64,000 nucleotides of DNA from Pedobacter sp. MC2016-05 (GTDB lineage: Bacteria; Bacteroidota; Bacteroidia; Sphingobacteriales; Sphingobacteriaceae). Of the stretch, positions 45,043 through 54,823 are shown piece by piece (position 1 is the first letter of the stretch; each line of letters begins with the position of its first letter). Under the pieces are notes generated by a model. The model saw nothing but the letters and a program-made list of their open reading frames with translations. It was not told the DNA's origin and did no database searches. The position numbers and the translations under genes were made by a program. The DNA lies in contig NZ_JAPIVT010000001.1 of assembly GCF_026239735.1 (NCBI RefSeq), positions 1-64,000 of the forward strand, given 5' to 3'.

Positions 45043-46385
45043 TGGAAGCTGCACTCATTCAAAAGTACAACGTTGCCGCTCCGCGGTATACCAGTTATCC
45101 AACTGTACCTTATTGGGATCACGAAAGCTTTTCAGCAGCAAAATGGGTTGAGGTAATCCCAACAACTTACAACGCCTTTGCAGATGAAGGCATAAGCCTT
45201 TATATTCATTTGCCCTATTGTGAGAGTTTATGCACTTACTGTGGCTGCAATACCAGAATTACCAAAAATCATGGGGTTGAACAACCATATATAACGGCCT
45301 TACTCAAAGAGTGGGCAATGTATTGCGATATTTTGGGTTCAAGACCTAAAATTAAAGAACTCCACTTAGGCGGCGGTACACCCACTTTTTTCGGTGCTGA
45401 AAATCTTGGATCGCTAATTTCACACATTTTGGAAAATGCAGATTTAGCCCCACATGCTCAGCTTTCCTTCGAGGCACATCCGGCAAATACAACTAGGGAA
45501 CATTTAACCATACTCTATGCGTTAGGTTTTAGAAGATTAAGTTTGGGTATCCAGGATTTTGATCCGAAAGTGCAGTTCCTGATTAATCGTTTTCAAACGC
45601 CAGAGCAGGTAGAAAAAGTAACAAATGAAGCTCGGCTTATCGGTTACAACTCCATCAATTTCGATCTGATTTATGGTTTGCCAGCTCAAAATTTGCAGGG
45701 CTTGACGGATACCATTAACGATGTTATTCGCCTTCATCCAGATCGCATTGCCTTTTATAGTTATGCCCACGTGCCTTGGTTAAAGCCCGGTCAACGCCAT
45801 TTTACCGAAAAAGATTTGCCTATTGGCGATGAAAAATTTGCATTGTATGAAAAAGGCAGGGAAATGCTTATAGATGCCGGGTATCAGGATGTTGGAATGG
45901 ATCATTTTGCTTTAAAAAGTGATTCCCTGTACCAGGCAGGTCAGGCAAAATTGCTTCACAGAAATTTTATGGGCTATACCGATCAGCATACCCATTTGCT
46001 GATCGGCCTGGGCGTGTCATCTATTAGCGATGGCTGGACCGGCTTTGCTCAAAATCCTAAAACGGTGGAGGCTTACCTGAAGAAAATTGGAGCAGGCATG
46101 CTTCCTGTTGAAAAAGGCCATATCCTTACTAACGAAGATTTAGAAAACAGACAGCATATTTTGGATATGATGTGCCGGGAAACAACGGTTTTCGAAAATG
46201 GAATACCTGCACCTGTAAAAGAGAGGTTGTTGCCATTGCTAAAAGACGGACTGGTTTTTTTTGATGATACAACCATCGCCTTAACGCTCCTGGGAAAATC
46301 ATATATCAGAAATGTTTGCATGGCTTTCGATGAAAGGTTATGGGCAAAACAAGCTGAAAAGCACCTTTTTAGTTCATCGATTTAA
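45042..46385 (+). CDS. hemN: Oxygen-independent coproporphyrinogen III dehydrogenase
   Basis: 447 aa radical-SAM enzyme for haem synthesis without oxygen. Cluster motif PYCESLCTYCGCNT (C-x3-C-x2-C), then ELHLGGGTPTFFGAENL, FEAHPANTTREHL, and RLSLGIQDFDPKVQ, the HemN-type LSLGIQ. It lies just before the cytochrome oxidase genes, which fits haem demand at low oxygen. Start overlaps the stop of the preceding gene. Confidence 0.95.
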   Translation: MEAALIQKYNVAAPRYTSYPTVPYWDHESFSAAKWVEVIPTTYNAFADEGISLYIHLPYCESLCTYCGCNTRITKNHGVEQPYITALLKEWAMYCDILGSRPKIKELHLGGGTPTFFGAENLGSLISHILENADLAPHAQLSFEAHPANTTREHLTILYALGFRRLSLGIQDFDPKVQFLINRFQTPEQVEKVTNEARLIGYNSINFDLIYGLPAQNLQGLTDTINDVIRLHPDRIAFYSYAHVPWLKPGQRHFTEKDLPIGDEKFALYEKGREMLIDAGYQDVGMDHFALKSDSLYQAGQAKLLHRNFMGYTDQHTHLLIGLGVSSISDGWTGFAQNPKTVEAYLKKIGAGMLPVEKGHILTNEDLENRQHILDMMCRETTVFENGIPAPVKERLLPLLKDGLVFFDDTTIALTLLGKSYIRNVCMAFDERLWAKQAEKHLFSSSI

Positions 46386-46396
46386 TAAGAGCCAGA

Positions 46397-48781
46397 ATGG
46401 AAGATGAAAAGAACATTACAATAGAAACCTTGTGTTATCACTGTGGAGAAGATCTGCCAAAGCTTAATCATACTTTTGACAATAAGAAATTTTGTTGCAG
46501 TGGTTGTCTCGGGGTGTATAAGATTTTGTCAGCAAATAATCTTTGTAACTACTATCACTACAACAATAGCCCTGGGCAGCAATTTAAGGGCGAAAGCCAT
46601 CTTGACTATCTCGATGAACCCAATATTATCACCCAACTTTTAGATTATAAACATCAAAGCTCCAGTATTATCACATTTTACATACCTGCCATTCACTGTA
46701 GTTCCTGCATTTGGCTATTGGAACATCTTTACAAGATCAATCCAGCAGTTTTCAGTTCGAGAATCGATTTTTTGAAAAAACAGGTTACCATCAGCTATAA
46801 TCACGAGGAAATTTCTTTAAGGCAACTGGTAGAAATGTTAAATCAAATTGGCTACGAACCACTAATCAGCTTACAGGATGTAGTGAAAGCACACAGCAGT
46901 TCGGTGGATAAGACATTAGTTTTGAAGATTGCAACCGCTGGATTTCTAATGGGCAACGTCATGCTCTTCAGCTTCCCGGAGTATTTCGGACTTTCAGGTT
47001 TAGAAAAAAAGTTTCAATACTTATTCGGCTGGCTCAATCTTGCGTTTTCTATTCCTGCTGCTTTTTTTTGCGGCCGGGATTACTTCGTTTCCGCCATAAC
47101 CAGTTTAAAACATAAACATGTTAACCTCGATACGCCCTTAGCTTTAATTATAGCGGTATTGTTTTTTCGAACTGCATTTGAAATCGTATTAAATACTGGC
47201 CCGGGCTTCGCAGATACGTTAACAGGCTTGGTGTTTTTACTTTTGATGGGTAAGTGGTTGAAACAACGCACTTATCATCATATTTCGTTCGATCGTGATT
47301 ACCGTTCTTACTTTCCGATTGCGGTTACTACACTGGAAAATGGAAAGGAGAAACCTGTGTCTATTAATGAGATTCAACTTGGTGATCGTTTATGGATCAG
47401 AAATGGAGAACTCGTTCCAGCTGATGCCATTTTAATGAAAGGCGATGCCTGGATGGACATGAGTTTTGTAACTGGTGAATCAGAACCTGTACATAAAGTT
47501 TTAGGGGAGATTATTTATGCAGGTGGTCGCCAAACCACTGAAGCCATTGAACTGGAAGTAATTAAACCAGTATCACAGAGTTATCTGACAGGTTTATGGA
47601 ATAACGAAAACTATAAAAATGCAGTTGAAAAGGAAACTTTTAATGATAGTGTCGCGAAGTTTTTCAGCTTAGGTGTTTTTATCATTGCTTTTGCCGCAAC
47701 AGGGTATTGGCTTTTTCAGGATGAAAGCAGCAAAGCCTGGTCGGCATTTACGGCGGTAATTATCGTAGCTTGTCCTTGTGTTTTAGCGCTGAGTACTCCA
47801 TTTACCTTATCAGCTATTTTATCCGTTTTTGATAAAAAAGGCTTTTATGTCAAAAACACAGATGCGGTGGAAGAATTGGCAAAATGTGATACCATTGTTT
47901 TTGATAAAACCGGAACGTTAACGAGCACAGAAAATGCTGCCATTTCTTTTGGCGGACATCTCGAGAATGATGAAAAAGTACTCGTCGCTTCGCTGTTAAG
48001 AAACTCCAGCCACCCTTTAAGCCGGCAAATTCTTAAAACATTGGATGTAGATCATTTTCATCCCCTTAAAGATTACCGTGAAGTATTGGGTAAAGGTTTA
48101 GCTGCGAAAATTGACCGACGCAGTATTTATGCAGGGCACCTATCTATGTTGCCCATTACTGTCGAAAATATTAGCAAATCTGGCGTACACATTTTAATCG
48201 ACCATGTTTATAAAGGACATTTTGATGTGGAACAGCAATGGCGGCCAGGGTTGAAACAGTTGATGTTGGACTTATCAAAATATCAAATCCACCTTTTATC
48301 TGGTGATACTGATAAAGATTTATGGAGGTTAAAAACCATTTTCTCAACAGCAACAAAAATGAAGTTCCGCCAAAGCCCCCACGAGAAGCTGAACAACATT
48401 TTAGCATTGCAGCAAAGCGGAAAAAAAGTAATGATGCTTGGTGATGGATTAAATGACGCCGGAGGATTGAAACAGAGCAATTTTGGTATCGCAATAACCG
48501 ATAACATCAACAACTTCACACCGGGCTGCGATGCAATTTTAAAGGGAAGTTCGATTAACTACCTTCCTCATTTTGCACAACTTAGTAAAGATGGACTGAA
48601 AATCATAAAAGCAAGCTTCGCAATTGCTACAGCATACAACTGCGTGGGTATTTTCTATGCTGTTCAAGGCACACTTTATCCATTAGTGGCTGCAGTTTTA
48701 ATGCCCATCAGCACGGTCACAATTATTTGCTTCACCACTTTCGCAACGCGGATTTATGCTCGTAAAAATAAACTGATATGA
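46397..48781 (+). CDS. ccoI: Copper-transporting P-type ATPase for cbb3 oxidase assembly
   Basis: 794 aa. N-terminal Cys-rich segment (CYHCGEDLP...KKFCCSGCLGVY) as in FixI/CcoI, then an HMA domain with PAIHCSSCIWLLE, membrane helices, the CPC metal site IVACPCVLALSTPF, phosphorylation motif FDKTGTLTS and GDGLNDAGG hinge. Delivers copper for the oxidase active site. It overlaps ccoS by 4 bp (ATGA). Confidence 0.94.
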   Translation: MEDEKNITIETLCYHCGEDLPKLNHTFDNKKFCCSGCLGVYKILSANNLCNYYHYNNSPGQQFKGESHLDYLDEPNIITQLLDYKHQSSSIITFYIPAIHCSSCIWLLEHLYKINPAVFSSRIDFLKKQVTISYNHEEISLRQLVEMLNQIGYEPLISLQDVVKAHSSSVDKTLVLKIATAGFLMGNVMLFSFPEYFGLSGLEKKFQYLFGWLNLAFSIPAAFFCGRDYFVSAITSLKHKHVNLDTPLALIIAVLFFRTAFEIVLNTGPGFADTLTGLVFLLLMGKWLKQRTYHHISFDRDYRSYFPIAVTTLENGKEKPVSINEIQLGDRLWIRNGELVPADAILMKGDAWMDMSFVTGESEPVHKVLGEIIYAGGRQTTEAIELEVIKPVSQSYLTGLWNNENYKNAVEKETFNDSVAKFFSLGVFIIAFAATGYWLFQDESSKAWSAFTAVIIVACPCVLALSTPFTLSAILSVFDKKGFYVKNTDAVEELAKCDTIVFDKTGTLTSTENAAISFGGHLENDEKVLVASLLRNSSHPLSRQILKTLDVDHFHPLKDYREVLGKGLAAKIDRRSIYAGHLSMLPITVENISKSGVHILIDHVYKGHFDVEQQWRPGLKQLMLDLSKYQIHLLSGDTDKDLWRLKTIFSTATKMKFRQSPHEKLNNILALQQSGKKVMMLGDGLNDAGGLKQSNFGIAITDNINNFTPGCDAILKGSSINYLPHFAQLSKDGLKIIKASFAIATAYNCVGIFYAVQGTLYPLVAAVLMPISTVTIICFTTFATRIYARKNKLI

Positions 48782-48957
48782 ACATTCTATACTTTTTGGT
48801 AGGCTCCAGTGTTTTAATGGCCCTGATCTTTCTTGGTGCTTTTTTCTGGGCTTACAAAACAGGGCAGAATGATGATGTGCATACGCCCGGAATCCGAATC
48901 CTTTTTGATGATGAACCTGAAAATCAAAAAAGTGAAGAAGATCACTTTTTGAGCTAA
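48778..48957 (+). CDS. ccoS: cbb3 oxidase assembly protein CcoS
   Basis: 59 aa: one membrane helix (LVGSSVLMALIFLGAFFWAY) then KTGQNDDVHTPGIRILFDDE, the CcoS motif 'GQYDDLxxPxxRILFDD'. Needed in other bacteria for loading cofactors into cbb3 oxidase. Its ATG is inside the ccoI stop (ATGA), and its end overlaps the CRP/FNR-like site of the ccoNO promoter. Confidence 0.93.
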   Translation: MNILYFLVGSSVLMALIFLGAFFWAYKTGQNDDVHTPGIRILFDDEPENQKSEEDHFLS

Positions 48958-48997
48958 GCACTATCATCATTCTACATTAGCATGCGAGATACCTTTG
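48932..48997 (+). promoter_or_regulatory. CRP/FNR-like box and -7 element for ccoNO
   Basis: GTGA-AGAAGA-TCAC at 48932-48945 is a perfect 4+4 palindrome with a 6-bp centre, and TACCTTTG at 48990-48997 fits TAnnTTTG. Centre 48938.5 to box start 48990 is 51.5 bp, as at the two other sites. The site lies in the last codons of ccoS. Transcription would begin near 49004, so ccoNO has an internal promoter. Confidence 0.7.
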
Positions 48998-49028
48998 GTG
49001 TATTAAACAAACAAAACTCTTCCTTTTT

Positions 49029-51170
49029 ATGCAGTTAGAAAAATTTACTTACGATAATAAGATTGTCAGAAACTTTGGAATCGCCACCCTGGTTTGGGGG
49101 ATCGTTGGGATGACCGTTGGTTTACTGGTGGCCATGCAGCTATTTAAACCTGCCATGAACATGGGCAATCAGTATACCACGTTCGGGAGAATCAGGCCAT
49201 TACACACCAATGCGGTTATTTTTGCTTTTGTGGGTAATGCGATTTTTATGGGTGTTTATTACTCACTACAACGCTTGTTAAAAGCAAGAATGTTTAGCGA
49301 TGTATTGAGTAAAATTCATTTCTGGGGCTGGCAATTAATTATTGTGGCAGCAGCTATTACCTTACCACTTGGCTTTACCACCTCACACGAATATGCGGAG
49401 CTAGAGTGGCCGATTGATATTGCCATTACCGTAATCTGGGTAGTATTTGGGATCAACATGTTTGGGACCATCATTAAAAGACGAGAAAGACATTTATATG
49501 TGGCCATTTGGTTTTACATCGCTACGTTCGTAACCATTGCCGTGCTACATTTAGTAAACTCTTTCGAATTGCCCATCTCATTTCTAAAAAGTTATTATGT
49601 GTATGCTGGCGTACAAGATGCACTTGTGCAGTGGTGGTACGGACATAATGCGGTGGCATTTTTCTTAACCACGCCTTATCTGGGAATGATGTATTATTAT
49701 TTGCCGAAAATGGCCAATAGGCCAGTATACTCTTATAAATTAAGTATTCTTCACTTTTGGTCACTCATTTTCATTTATATCTGGGCTGGCCCGCACCATT
49801 TGCTTTATACTTCTTTACCAGGATGGGCGCAATCATTAGGTGTAGCCTTTTCTATTATGCTGATTGCACCAAGTTGGGGAGGCATGATTAATGGCTTACT
49901 GACACTTCGCGGTGCCTGGGATAAAGTACGTGAAGATGTAACACTTAAATTTATGGTGGTTGCGCTGACGGCTTACGGTATGGCAACCTTCGAAGGACCA
50001 TTATTGTCATTAAAGCAAATTAATGGCATTGCACATTTTACCGACTGGATTGTTGCTCACGTACACGTAGGGGCATTGGGTTGGAATGGTTTCTTAACCT
50101 TCGGCGTTTTGTACTGGCTGATTCCCCGAATTTATATGACGGAATTATATTCTAAAAAACTTGCCGGCTTCCACTTTTGGATCGGCACATTAGGCATTCT
50201 TTTCTATGCCATTCCAATGTACTGGGCAGGTTTCACCCAAGGATTAATGTGGAAGGAATTCACGCCTGAAGGTTTATTGAAATATCCAAATTTTCTTGCT
50301 ACTACCTTGCAAATTATTCCAATGCATGTGTTAAGGTCAGTTGGCGGAGCTTTTTACTTGATTGGTGTAATCGCCATGACATACAATTTAGCAAAAACGA
50401 TGCTTGCTGGTAAGTTAGTGGCTAACGAAGCAGCCGAAGCTATGCCTTTGCCGAAAGAAATTGTTGATCATTCTGCTGCTGATAAGGGCTGGCATAGGGT
50501 ATTGGAGCGTAAACCGATGAAGTTTATGGTTTTTTCTCTCCTTATCATTTTAATTGGTGGAATGGTAGAGATGATGCCAACTTTTACCATAAAATCGAAC
50601 GTTCCAACCATTGCCAGTGTGAAACCATATTCTGCTTTGGAATTACAAGGAAGAGATTTATACATCAGAGAAGGCTGCGTGAACTGCCATACGCAAACAG
50701 TTCGCCCATTTCGTTCAGAAACCGAACGTTATGGCGAATATAGTAAAGCGGGAGAGTATGTTTACGACCATCCATTTTTATGGGGAAGTAAACGCACCGG
50801 ACCAGATTTGCATCGGCTGGGCGGTAAATATTCTCATGCCTGGCATTACAATCACTTAGTTGATCCGACTTCCATGTCGCCAGGAAGCATTATGCCCCCC
50901 TACCCTTGGTTAACTGAGCAACGGCTTGATGTTTCTACAACACCTGCTAAAATAAGGGCAATGCAAACTTTAGGCGTTCCCTATCCCGATGGTTATGATC
51001 AAAGGGCAAATGATGATTTGAAAATTCAGGCTGAAAAAATTGCTACGGATTTGAAACAGAATAACATCAAAGTAAATAGTGATAAAGAAATTGTAGCCAT
51101 TATTGCTTATCTGCAGCGCCTGGGTACTGATATCAAGGCAAATAAAGAAGTAATCCCATCTAATCAATAA
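49029..51170 (+). CDS. ccoNO: cbb3-type cytochrome c oxidase subunits I and II, fused
   Basis: 713 aa. Residues 1-460 are CcoN with twelve helices and the haem/CuB histidines (RPLHTNAVIF, QWWYGHNAVAF, WAGPHHLLYTSLP, WIVAHVHVGALGW). A linker and one helix (about 496-515) lead to CcoO (530-713) with one c-type haem site, Cys550-VN-Cys553-His554 in EGCVNCHTQTVRPF, plus PFLWGSKRTGPDLHRLGGKY. The fused form is usual in Bacteroidota. It reduces oxygen with high affinity and pumps protons. Confidence 0.97.
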   Translation: MQLEKFTYDNKIVRNFGIATLVWGIVGMTVGLLVAMQLFKPAMNMGNQYTTFGRIRPLHTNAVIFAFVGNAIFMGVYYSLQRLLKARMFSDVLSKIHFWGWQLIIVAAAITLPLGFTTSHEYAELEWPIDIAITVIWVVFGINMFGTIIKRRERHLYVAIWFYIATFVTIAVLHLVNSFELPISFLKSYYVYAGVQDALVQWWYGHNAVAFFLTTPYLGMMYYYLPKMANRPVYSYKLSILHFWSLIFIYIWAGPHHLLYTSLPGWAQSLGVAFSIMLIAPSWGGMINGLLTLRGAWDKVREDVTLKFMVVALTAYGMATFEGPLLSLKQINGIAHFTDWIVAHVHVGALGWNGFLTFGVLYWLIPRIYMTELYSKKLAGFHFWIGTLGILFYAIPMYWAGFTQGLMWKEFTPEGLLKYPNFLATTLQIIPMHVLRSVGGAFYLIGVIAMTYNLAKTMLAGKLVANEAAEAMPLPKEIVDHSAADKGWHRVLERKPMKFMVFSLLIILIGGMVEMMPTFTIKSNVPTIASVKPYSALELQGRDLYIREGCVNCHTQTVRPFRSETERYGEYSKAGEYVYDHPFLWGSKRTGPDLHRLGGKYSHAWHYNHLVDPTSMSPGSIMPPYPWLTEQRLDVSTTPAKIRAMQTLGVPYPDGYDQRANDDLKIQAEKIATDLKQNNIKVNSDKEIVAIIAYLQRLGTDIKANKEVIPSNQ

Positions 51171-51174
51171 TACT

Positions 51175-51357
51175 ATGTTTAATCAAATTAAAAACTTAGA
51201 TGGGGGAGAAATTTACCTCATCAGCTCCTTGCTCATGTTTATGGTATTCTTTTTAATTGTAGGCATTTACCTCATTAAATTAAATAAAAAGCATATCGAG
51301 ATCATGAGTGAAATGCCTTTTCAAGATAATCAACCAAAAGAATATGAAGAAGATTAA
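51175..51357 (+). CDS. ccoQ: cbb3 oxidase small subunit CcoQ-like
   Basis: 60 aa: one membrane helix (LISSLLMFMVFFLIVGIYLI) then a short charged tail ending EYEED. Position between ccoNO and ccoP, and the 4-bp gap from ccoNO, identify it. It is not required for catalysis elsewhere but steadies the complex. Its end overlaps ccoP by 14 bp. Confidence 0.85.
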   Translation: MFNQIKNLDGGEIYLISSLLMFMVFFLIVGIYLIKLNKKHIEIMSEMPFQDNQPKEYEED

Positions 51358-52309
51358 TCTCGCTATAATATTTTCAGCTTTATCGTTAAGCGTTTTTGCA
51401 GCTGAGGAAAAAGCAGTTACTGTAATGCCATCAAGCCCTGGCTTAGGATTGAGTCAAACCAGTTTGTTAATTATCATGTTGCTGATCTTTGCATTCATAC
51501 TGCTTTTTGTATCGATTACTTTGTTAAATGCTTTCAAGGTGATGTATCGGGAGCAGTTGAATCCAACCCCTTATTCACCGCCAGTGGAATCGCCCATTCT
51601 GGATTACGATTCGTGGTTGAAGCAAAAGAAAAATAAACCATCGGTTTGGGAAAAACTTTTGAGTTTAAAACCTATTGACCAAGAAAAAGACCTGGAAATA
51701 GATCATGCTTATGATGGGATCAAGGAGCTTAATAATCCTGTTCCAGCCTGGTTTAACGTTTTGTTTTTTGGCACCATGATTTTTGCCATTTGCTATCTGT
51801 TCTATTATCATATTGGTGGTTACGGCGATTTACAAGACCAGGAATATGCAAATGAAATGGTAAAAGCACAGGAAGAAAAAGCCGCTTTTTTAGAAAAATC
51901 ATCAAATACAATAGATGAAAACTCGGTAAAATTCGATAACACTCAAACCGTCCTAGAAGAGGGAAAAGGCATTTTCAATACGAATTGCGTGGTCTGCCAT
52001 GGAGATAAAGCACAGGGAGTTATCGGGCCAAACTTAACGGATGAATTTTGGCTTCATGGCGGGGGAATTAACAACATTTTTAAAACGATAAAATATGGTG
52101 TTCCAGATAAAGGAATGATTAGCTGGGAAAAAACACTTAGTCCGAAGCAGATCAGTGCTGTTTCCAATTATATTATGTCTTTAAAAGATACCAGGCCTGC
52201 AGGAGCGAAGGCCCCGCAAGGTGATAAATACGAGGAAAAAAATCCTCGGGATAACTCAATGAAAAGTGTTGGGGATAGTTTGAGCGTTACAGATGCAACG
52301 AAAAAGTAA
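51344..52309 (+). CDS. ccoP: cbb3 oxidase subunit III, cytochrome c (mono-haem)
   Basis: 321 aa from the ATG at 51344, whose start overlaps ccoQ; an upstream ATG at 51308 is less likely. A signal sequence or helix (LAIIFSALSLSVFA), a second membrane helix (about 40-62), a third near 140-160 preceded by DHAYDGIKELNNPVPAWFNV, then one haem c domain with Cys215-VV-Cys218-His219 and a Met in GMISWEKTLSPKQI. Only one CxxCH is visible, while proteobacterial CcoP has two. It passes electrons to CcoO. Confidence 0.93.
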   Translation: MKKINLAIIFSALSLSVFAAEEKAVTVMPSSPGLGLSQTSLLIIMLLIFAFILLFVSITLLNAFKVMYREQLNPTPYSPPVESPILDYDSWLKQKKNKPSVWEKLLSLKPIDQEKDLEIDHAYDGIKELNNPVPAWFNVLFFGTMIFAICYLFYYHIGGYGDLQDQEYANEMVKAQEEKAAFLEKSSNTIDENSVKFDNTQTVLEEGKGIFNTNCVVCHGDKAQGVIGPNLTDEFWLHGGGINNIFKTIKYGVPDKGMISWEKTLSPKQISAVSNYIMSLKDTRPAGAKAPQGDKYEEKNPRDNSMKSVGDSLSVTDATKK

Positions 52310-53651
52310 AGCAAAAGACAGGGATGCGCTTTACCCTAAAAAACCATCGGGTAAATTATACACCCGCCGGATATGGGTAAGCTACGCTTTATTGCTGTTA
52401 TTGTTTGCTTGTCCGTTTGTGAAGTTAAATGGAGAGCAGTTGGTATTACTCAATTTTTTAGAACGAAAATTTGTATTCTTTGGATTGTTATTTACTCCTC
52501 AGGATTTCTATCTGTTTGCATTGGCAATGCTCATCTTCGCCATCTTTATTGTTTGTTTTACAGTGGTTTTGGGCAGACTATGGTGCGGTTGGGCCTGCCC
52601 TCAAACTATTTTTATGGAGATGGTTTTCCGAAGGATAGAATACTGGATTGAAGGAGATGCAAATAAACAAAAGAAGTTAAATGCTCAGAATTGGAACGGA
52701 GAAAAGTTTTTCAAAAAGGGCCTTAAACACATTATTTTTTTACTGATTTCATTTTGCATTGCCAACACCTTTTTAGCTTATATCATCAGTTCTGATTTGT
52801 TATTTACAATAATTACCGAACCCATCAAACAACATCTTTCAGGATTTATTTCTATTTGCTTATTTACCATAATATTCTACCTGGTTTTTGCTTACGTAAG
52901 AGAAGTCGTTTGTACCGTGATATGTCCCTATGGTAGATTGCAAGGCGTTTTACTTGATAATCAAAGTTTGGTTGTGGCTTATGATTTTTCAAGAGGAGAA
53001 CCCAGAGGCCGTTTGCAAAAAGACAGTTTTATCACTAATAAAGGCGATTGTGTTGATTGTAGCCTATGTGTTCAGGTTTGCCCAACAGGTATTGACATTA
53101 GAAAAGGTACGCAAGCCGAATGTATTAACTGTACTGCCTGTATTGATGCTTGCGATGAAGTGATGATTAAAATTGGTAGGCCACAGCGGTTAATAGGATT
53201 TTATAATCAAGAATTTGTGCAAGATCGTAAGCCTTATAAAATCGGATTGAAATCTTATGGCTATGCAGCGGTTCTATTTCTGGTGATGATTGTTTTTTCA
53301 TCGCTCATTTATAAAAGAGAAGACGTACAAACAACAGTTTTAAGAGCAAGTGGAACGCTATTCCAAGTGAGAAAAAATAAGGAAACCAGCAATCTTTACA
53401 ATGCCGAAATGATCAATAAAACAAATAGAGAAATGAAATTTCTGTTTAGATCGAAAGATCGTGACGATAAAATTGAGTTTATCCAGGCTGCCGAAGTTTT
53501 ACCAAAAGAAGGGAGTGCACAGGTGACTTTCTTTTTGATCAGAAAAAATGAAACGATCAAAGAATATAAAACTGATGCTGTCTTTGAGGTTTGGGTAGAT
53601 GGGAAAGTAATTAGTGAAGCCAGTACCAGTTTTTTTGCACAACCAGAATAG
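52293..53651 (+). CDS. ccoG: cbb3 oxidase accessory Fe-S protein CcoG
   Basis: 452 aa. Membrane helices at the N-terminus, WCGWACPQTIFMEMVFR (the RdxA/CcoG Cys signature), further helices, then two 4Fe-4S motifs (CVDCSLCVQVCPTGID, CINCTACIDACDEVM) and a C-terminal beta domain. A cupric reductase supplying Cu(I) to the oxidase assembly in studied species. It overlaps ccoP by 17 bp. Confidence 0.95.
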   Translation: MQRKSKAKDRDALYPKKPSGKLYTRRIWVSYALLLLLFACPFVKLNGEQLVLLNFLERKFVFFGLLFTPQDFYLFALAMLIFAIFIVCFTVVLGRLWCGWACPQTIFMEMVFRRIEYWIEGDANKQKKLNAQNWNGEKFFKKGLKHIIFLLISFCIANTFLAYIISSDLLFTIITEPIKQHLSGFISICLFTIIFYLVFAYVREVVCTVICPYGRLQGVLLDNQSLVVAYDFSRGEPRGRLQKDSFITNKGDCVDCSLCVQVCPTGIDIRKGTQAECINCTACIDACDEVMIKIGRPQRLIGFYNQEFVQDRKPYKIGLKSYGYAAVLFLVMIVFSSLIYKREDVQTTVLRASGTLFQVRKNKETSNLYNAEMINKTNREMKFLFRSKDRDDKIEFIQAAEVLPKEGSAQVTFFLIRKNETIKEYKTDAVFEVWVDGKVISEASTSFFAQPE

Positions 53652-53696
53652 TAAAATTTCTGAGGGTGTGGTGTTTTATGATTAAATAAATGAGAT

Positions 53697-54128
53697 ATGA
53701 ATTGGGGAGCAAAAATAGTTGTGGGCATGGTTACCTTCATGCTTTTCATCATTGTTATGGTTTGTTATATGTTTTACGTTCATGGTAGAGATGCATTAAT
53801 TGAAGACGATTATTACGAACAGGGGATCAATTATGATGATGAATTTAATGCGACGAAGCAAATGTTAAATGCCGACGCTGAACCTGAAATAAATATTTCA
53901 GCTCAGCAAATCATCATTAAATTGAAGGATTCTGCCAGTTATAATCTAAATTTAAAAAGGGCATCAAATATTACTGATGATAAAACAAGAAATGGTTTCA
54001 CGGTTGGCAGTTCAAATCTAATTCTTATTCAGCGGAATGATCTTCCAAAAGGTTTGTGGTTTTTAAAACTTCAATGGAAAGTAAAAGGAAAAGAATTCAT
54101 GTTCAAGAAAAATATCACGCTACAATGA
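53697..54128 (+). CDS. ccoH: FixH/CcoH-family cbb3 assembly protein
   Basis: 143 aa. One N-terminal membrane helix (VVGMVTFMLFIIVMVCYMFY) followed by DDYYEQGINYDDEFNATKQM, the FixH 'ExYYxxGxxYxxxxxA' motif, and a periplasmic beta domain. Needed for oxidase assembly. Its stop overlaps the next ATG (ATGA). Confidence 0.92.
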   Translation: MNWGAKIVVGMVTFMLFIIVMVCYMFYVHGRDALIEDDYYEQGINYDDEFNATKQMLNADAEPEINISAQQIIIKLKDSASYNLNLKRASNITDDKTRNGFTVGSSNLILIQRNDLPKGLWFLKLQWKVKGKEFMFKKNITLQ

Positions 54129-54823
54129 ATCTTCTCCCCCTTGCTTTTTTAATGGGCCTTTTTGGGAGCCTGCATTGTGCGGTAATGTGCGGGCCGATTA
54201 TGCTTGGTATGCCGTTTCAAAAAAGGAGTTTTCTGGAATCATCATTACAACTTTTACTTTATCAATTTGGCCGTATTTTAATTTACACCTTTTTAGGCCT
54301 GGCCGTGGGTGCAATAGGCAGTAGTATAAAGATTTTTAGTAACCAGAAAGTACTTAGTTTAACCATTGGAATTATACTGATAGTATTCACTGCACTGCGT
54401 CTGAGCAGGTTTACACAATTTCGATTTTCGAAAATCCAGAATAAGTTGCTAAACCCGATCAGTAGGCTGATGTCTGAGGTTTTTAACCTTAGGCTTTGGG
54501 GCTTATTTGCTGGCATGTTAAACGGGCTGATCCCCTGTGGAATGGTTTATTTAGCATTAGCAACAGCATTAAATACAGGTAATGTAACTTCCGGAGGAAC
54601 ATTTATGTTCCTCTTTGGTTTAGGAACAACACCGCTGATGATGATGATTTCCATGAGCAGAATTTACCTTAAAAAATACATCCGCTTCAATTCTCAACAA
54701 TTAATTCCATGGTTTATGTTGGCTATCGGTGTTTTATTTATTCTCCGCTCCGCTGATCTTGGCATCCCATTTATTTCCCCTAAAATCACAGGATCTTTTG
54801 GACATGCAGCTTCATGCAAATAG
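54125..54823 (+). CDS. TauE/SafE-type membrane protein of the cbb3 locus
   Basis: 232 aa from the ATG at 54125, overlapping the ccoH stop. Six membrane helices with GSLHCAVMCGPIMLGMP (Cys pair) and LNGLIPCGMVYLALATALNT, the pattern of the sulphite-exporter-TauE/SafE subgroup found at the end of cco operons and thought to handle copper. Last gene of the locus. No terminator is evident. Confidence 0.88.
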   Translation: MNLLPLAFLMGLFGSLHCAVMCGPIMLGMPFQKRSFLESSLQLLLYQFGRILIYTFLGLAVGAIGSSIKIFSNQKVLSLTIGIILIVFTALRLSRFTQFRFSKIQNKLLNPISRLMSEVFNLRLWGLFAGMLNGLIPCGMVYLALATALNTGNVTSGGTFMFLFGLGTTPLMMMISMSRIYLKKYIRFNSQQLIPWFMLAIGVLFILRSADLGIPFISPKITGSFGHAASCK

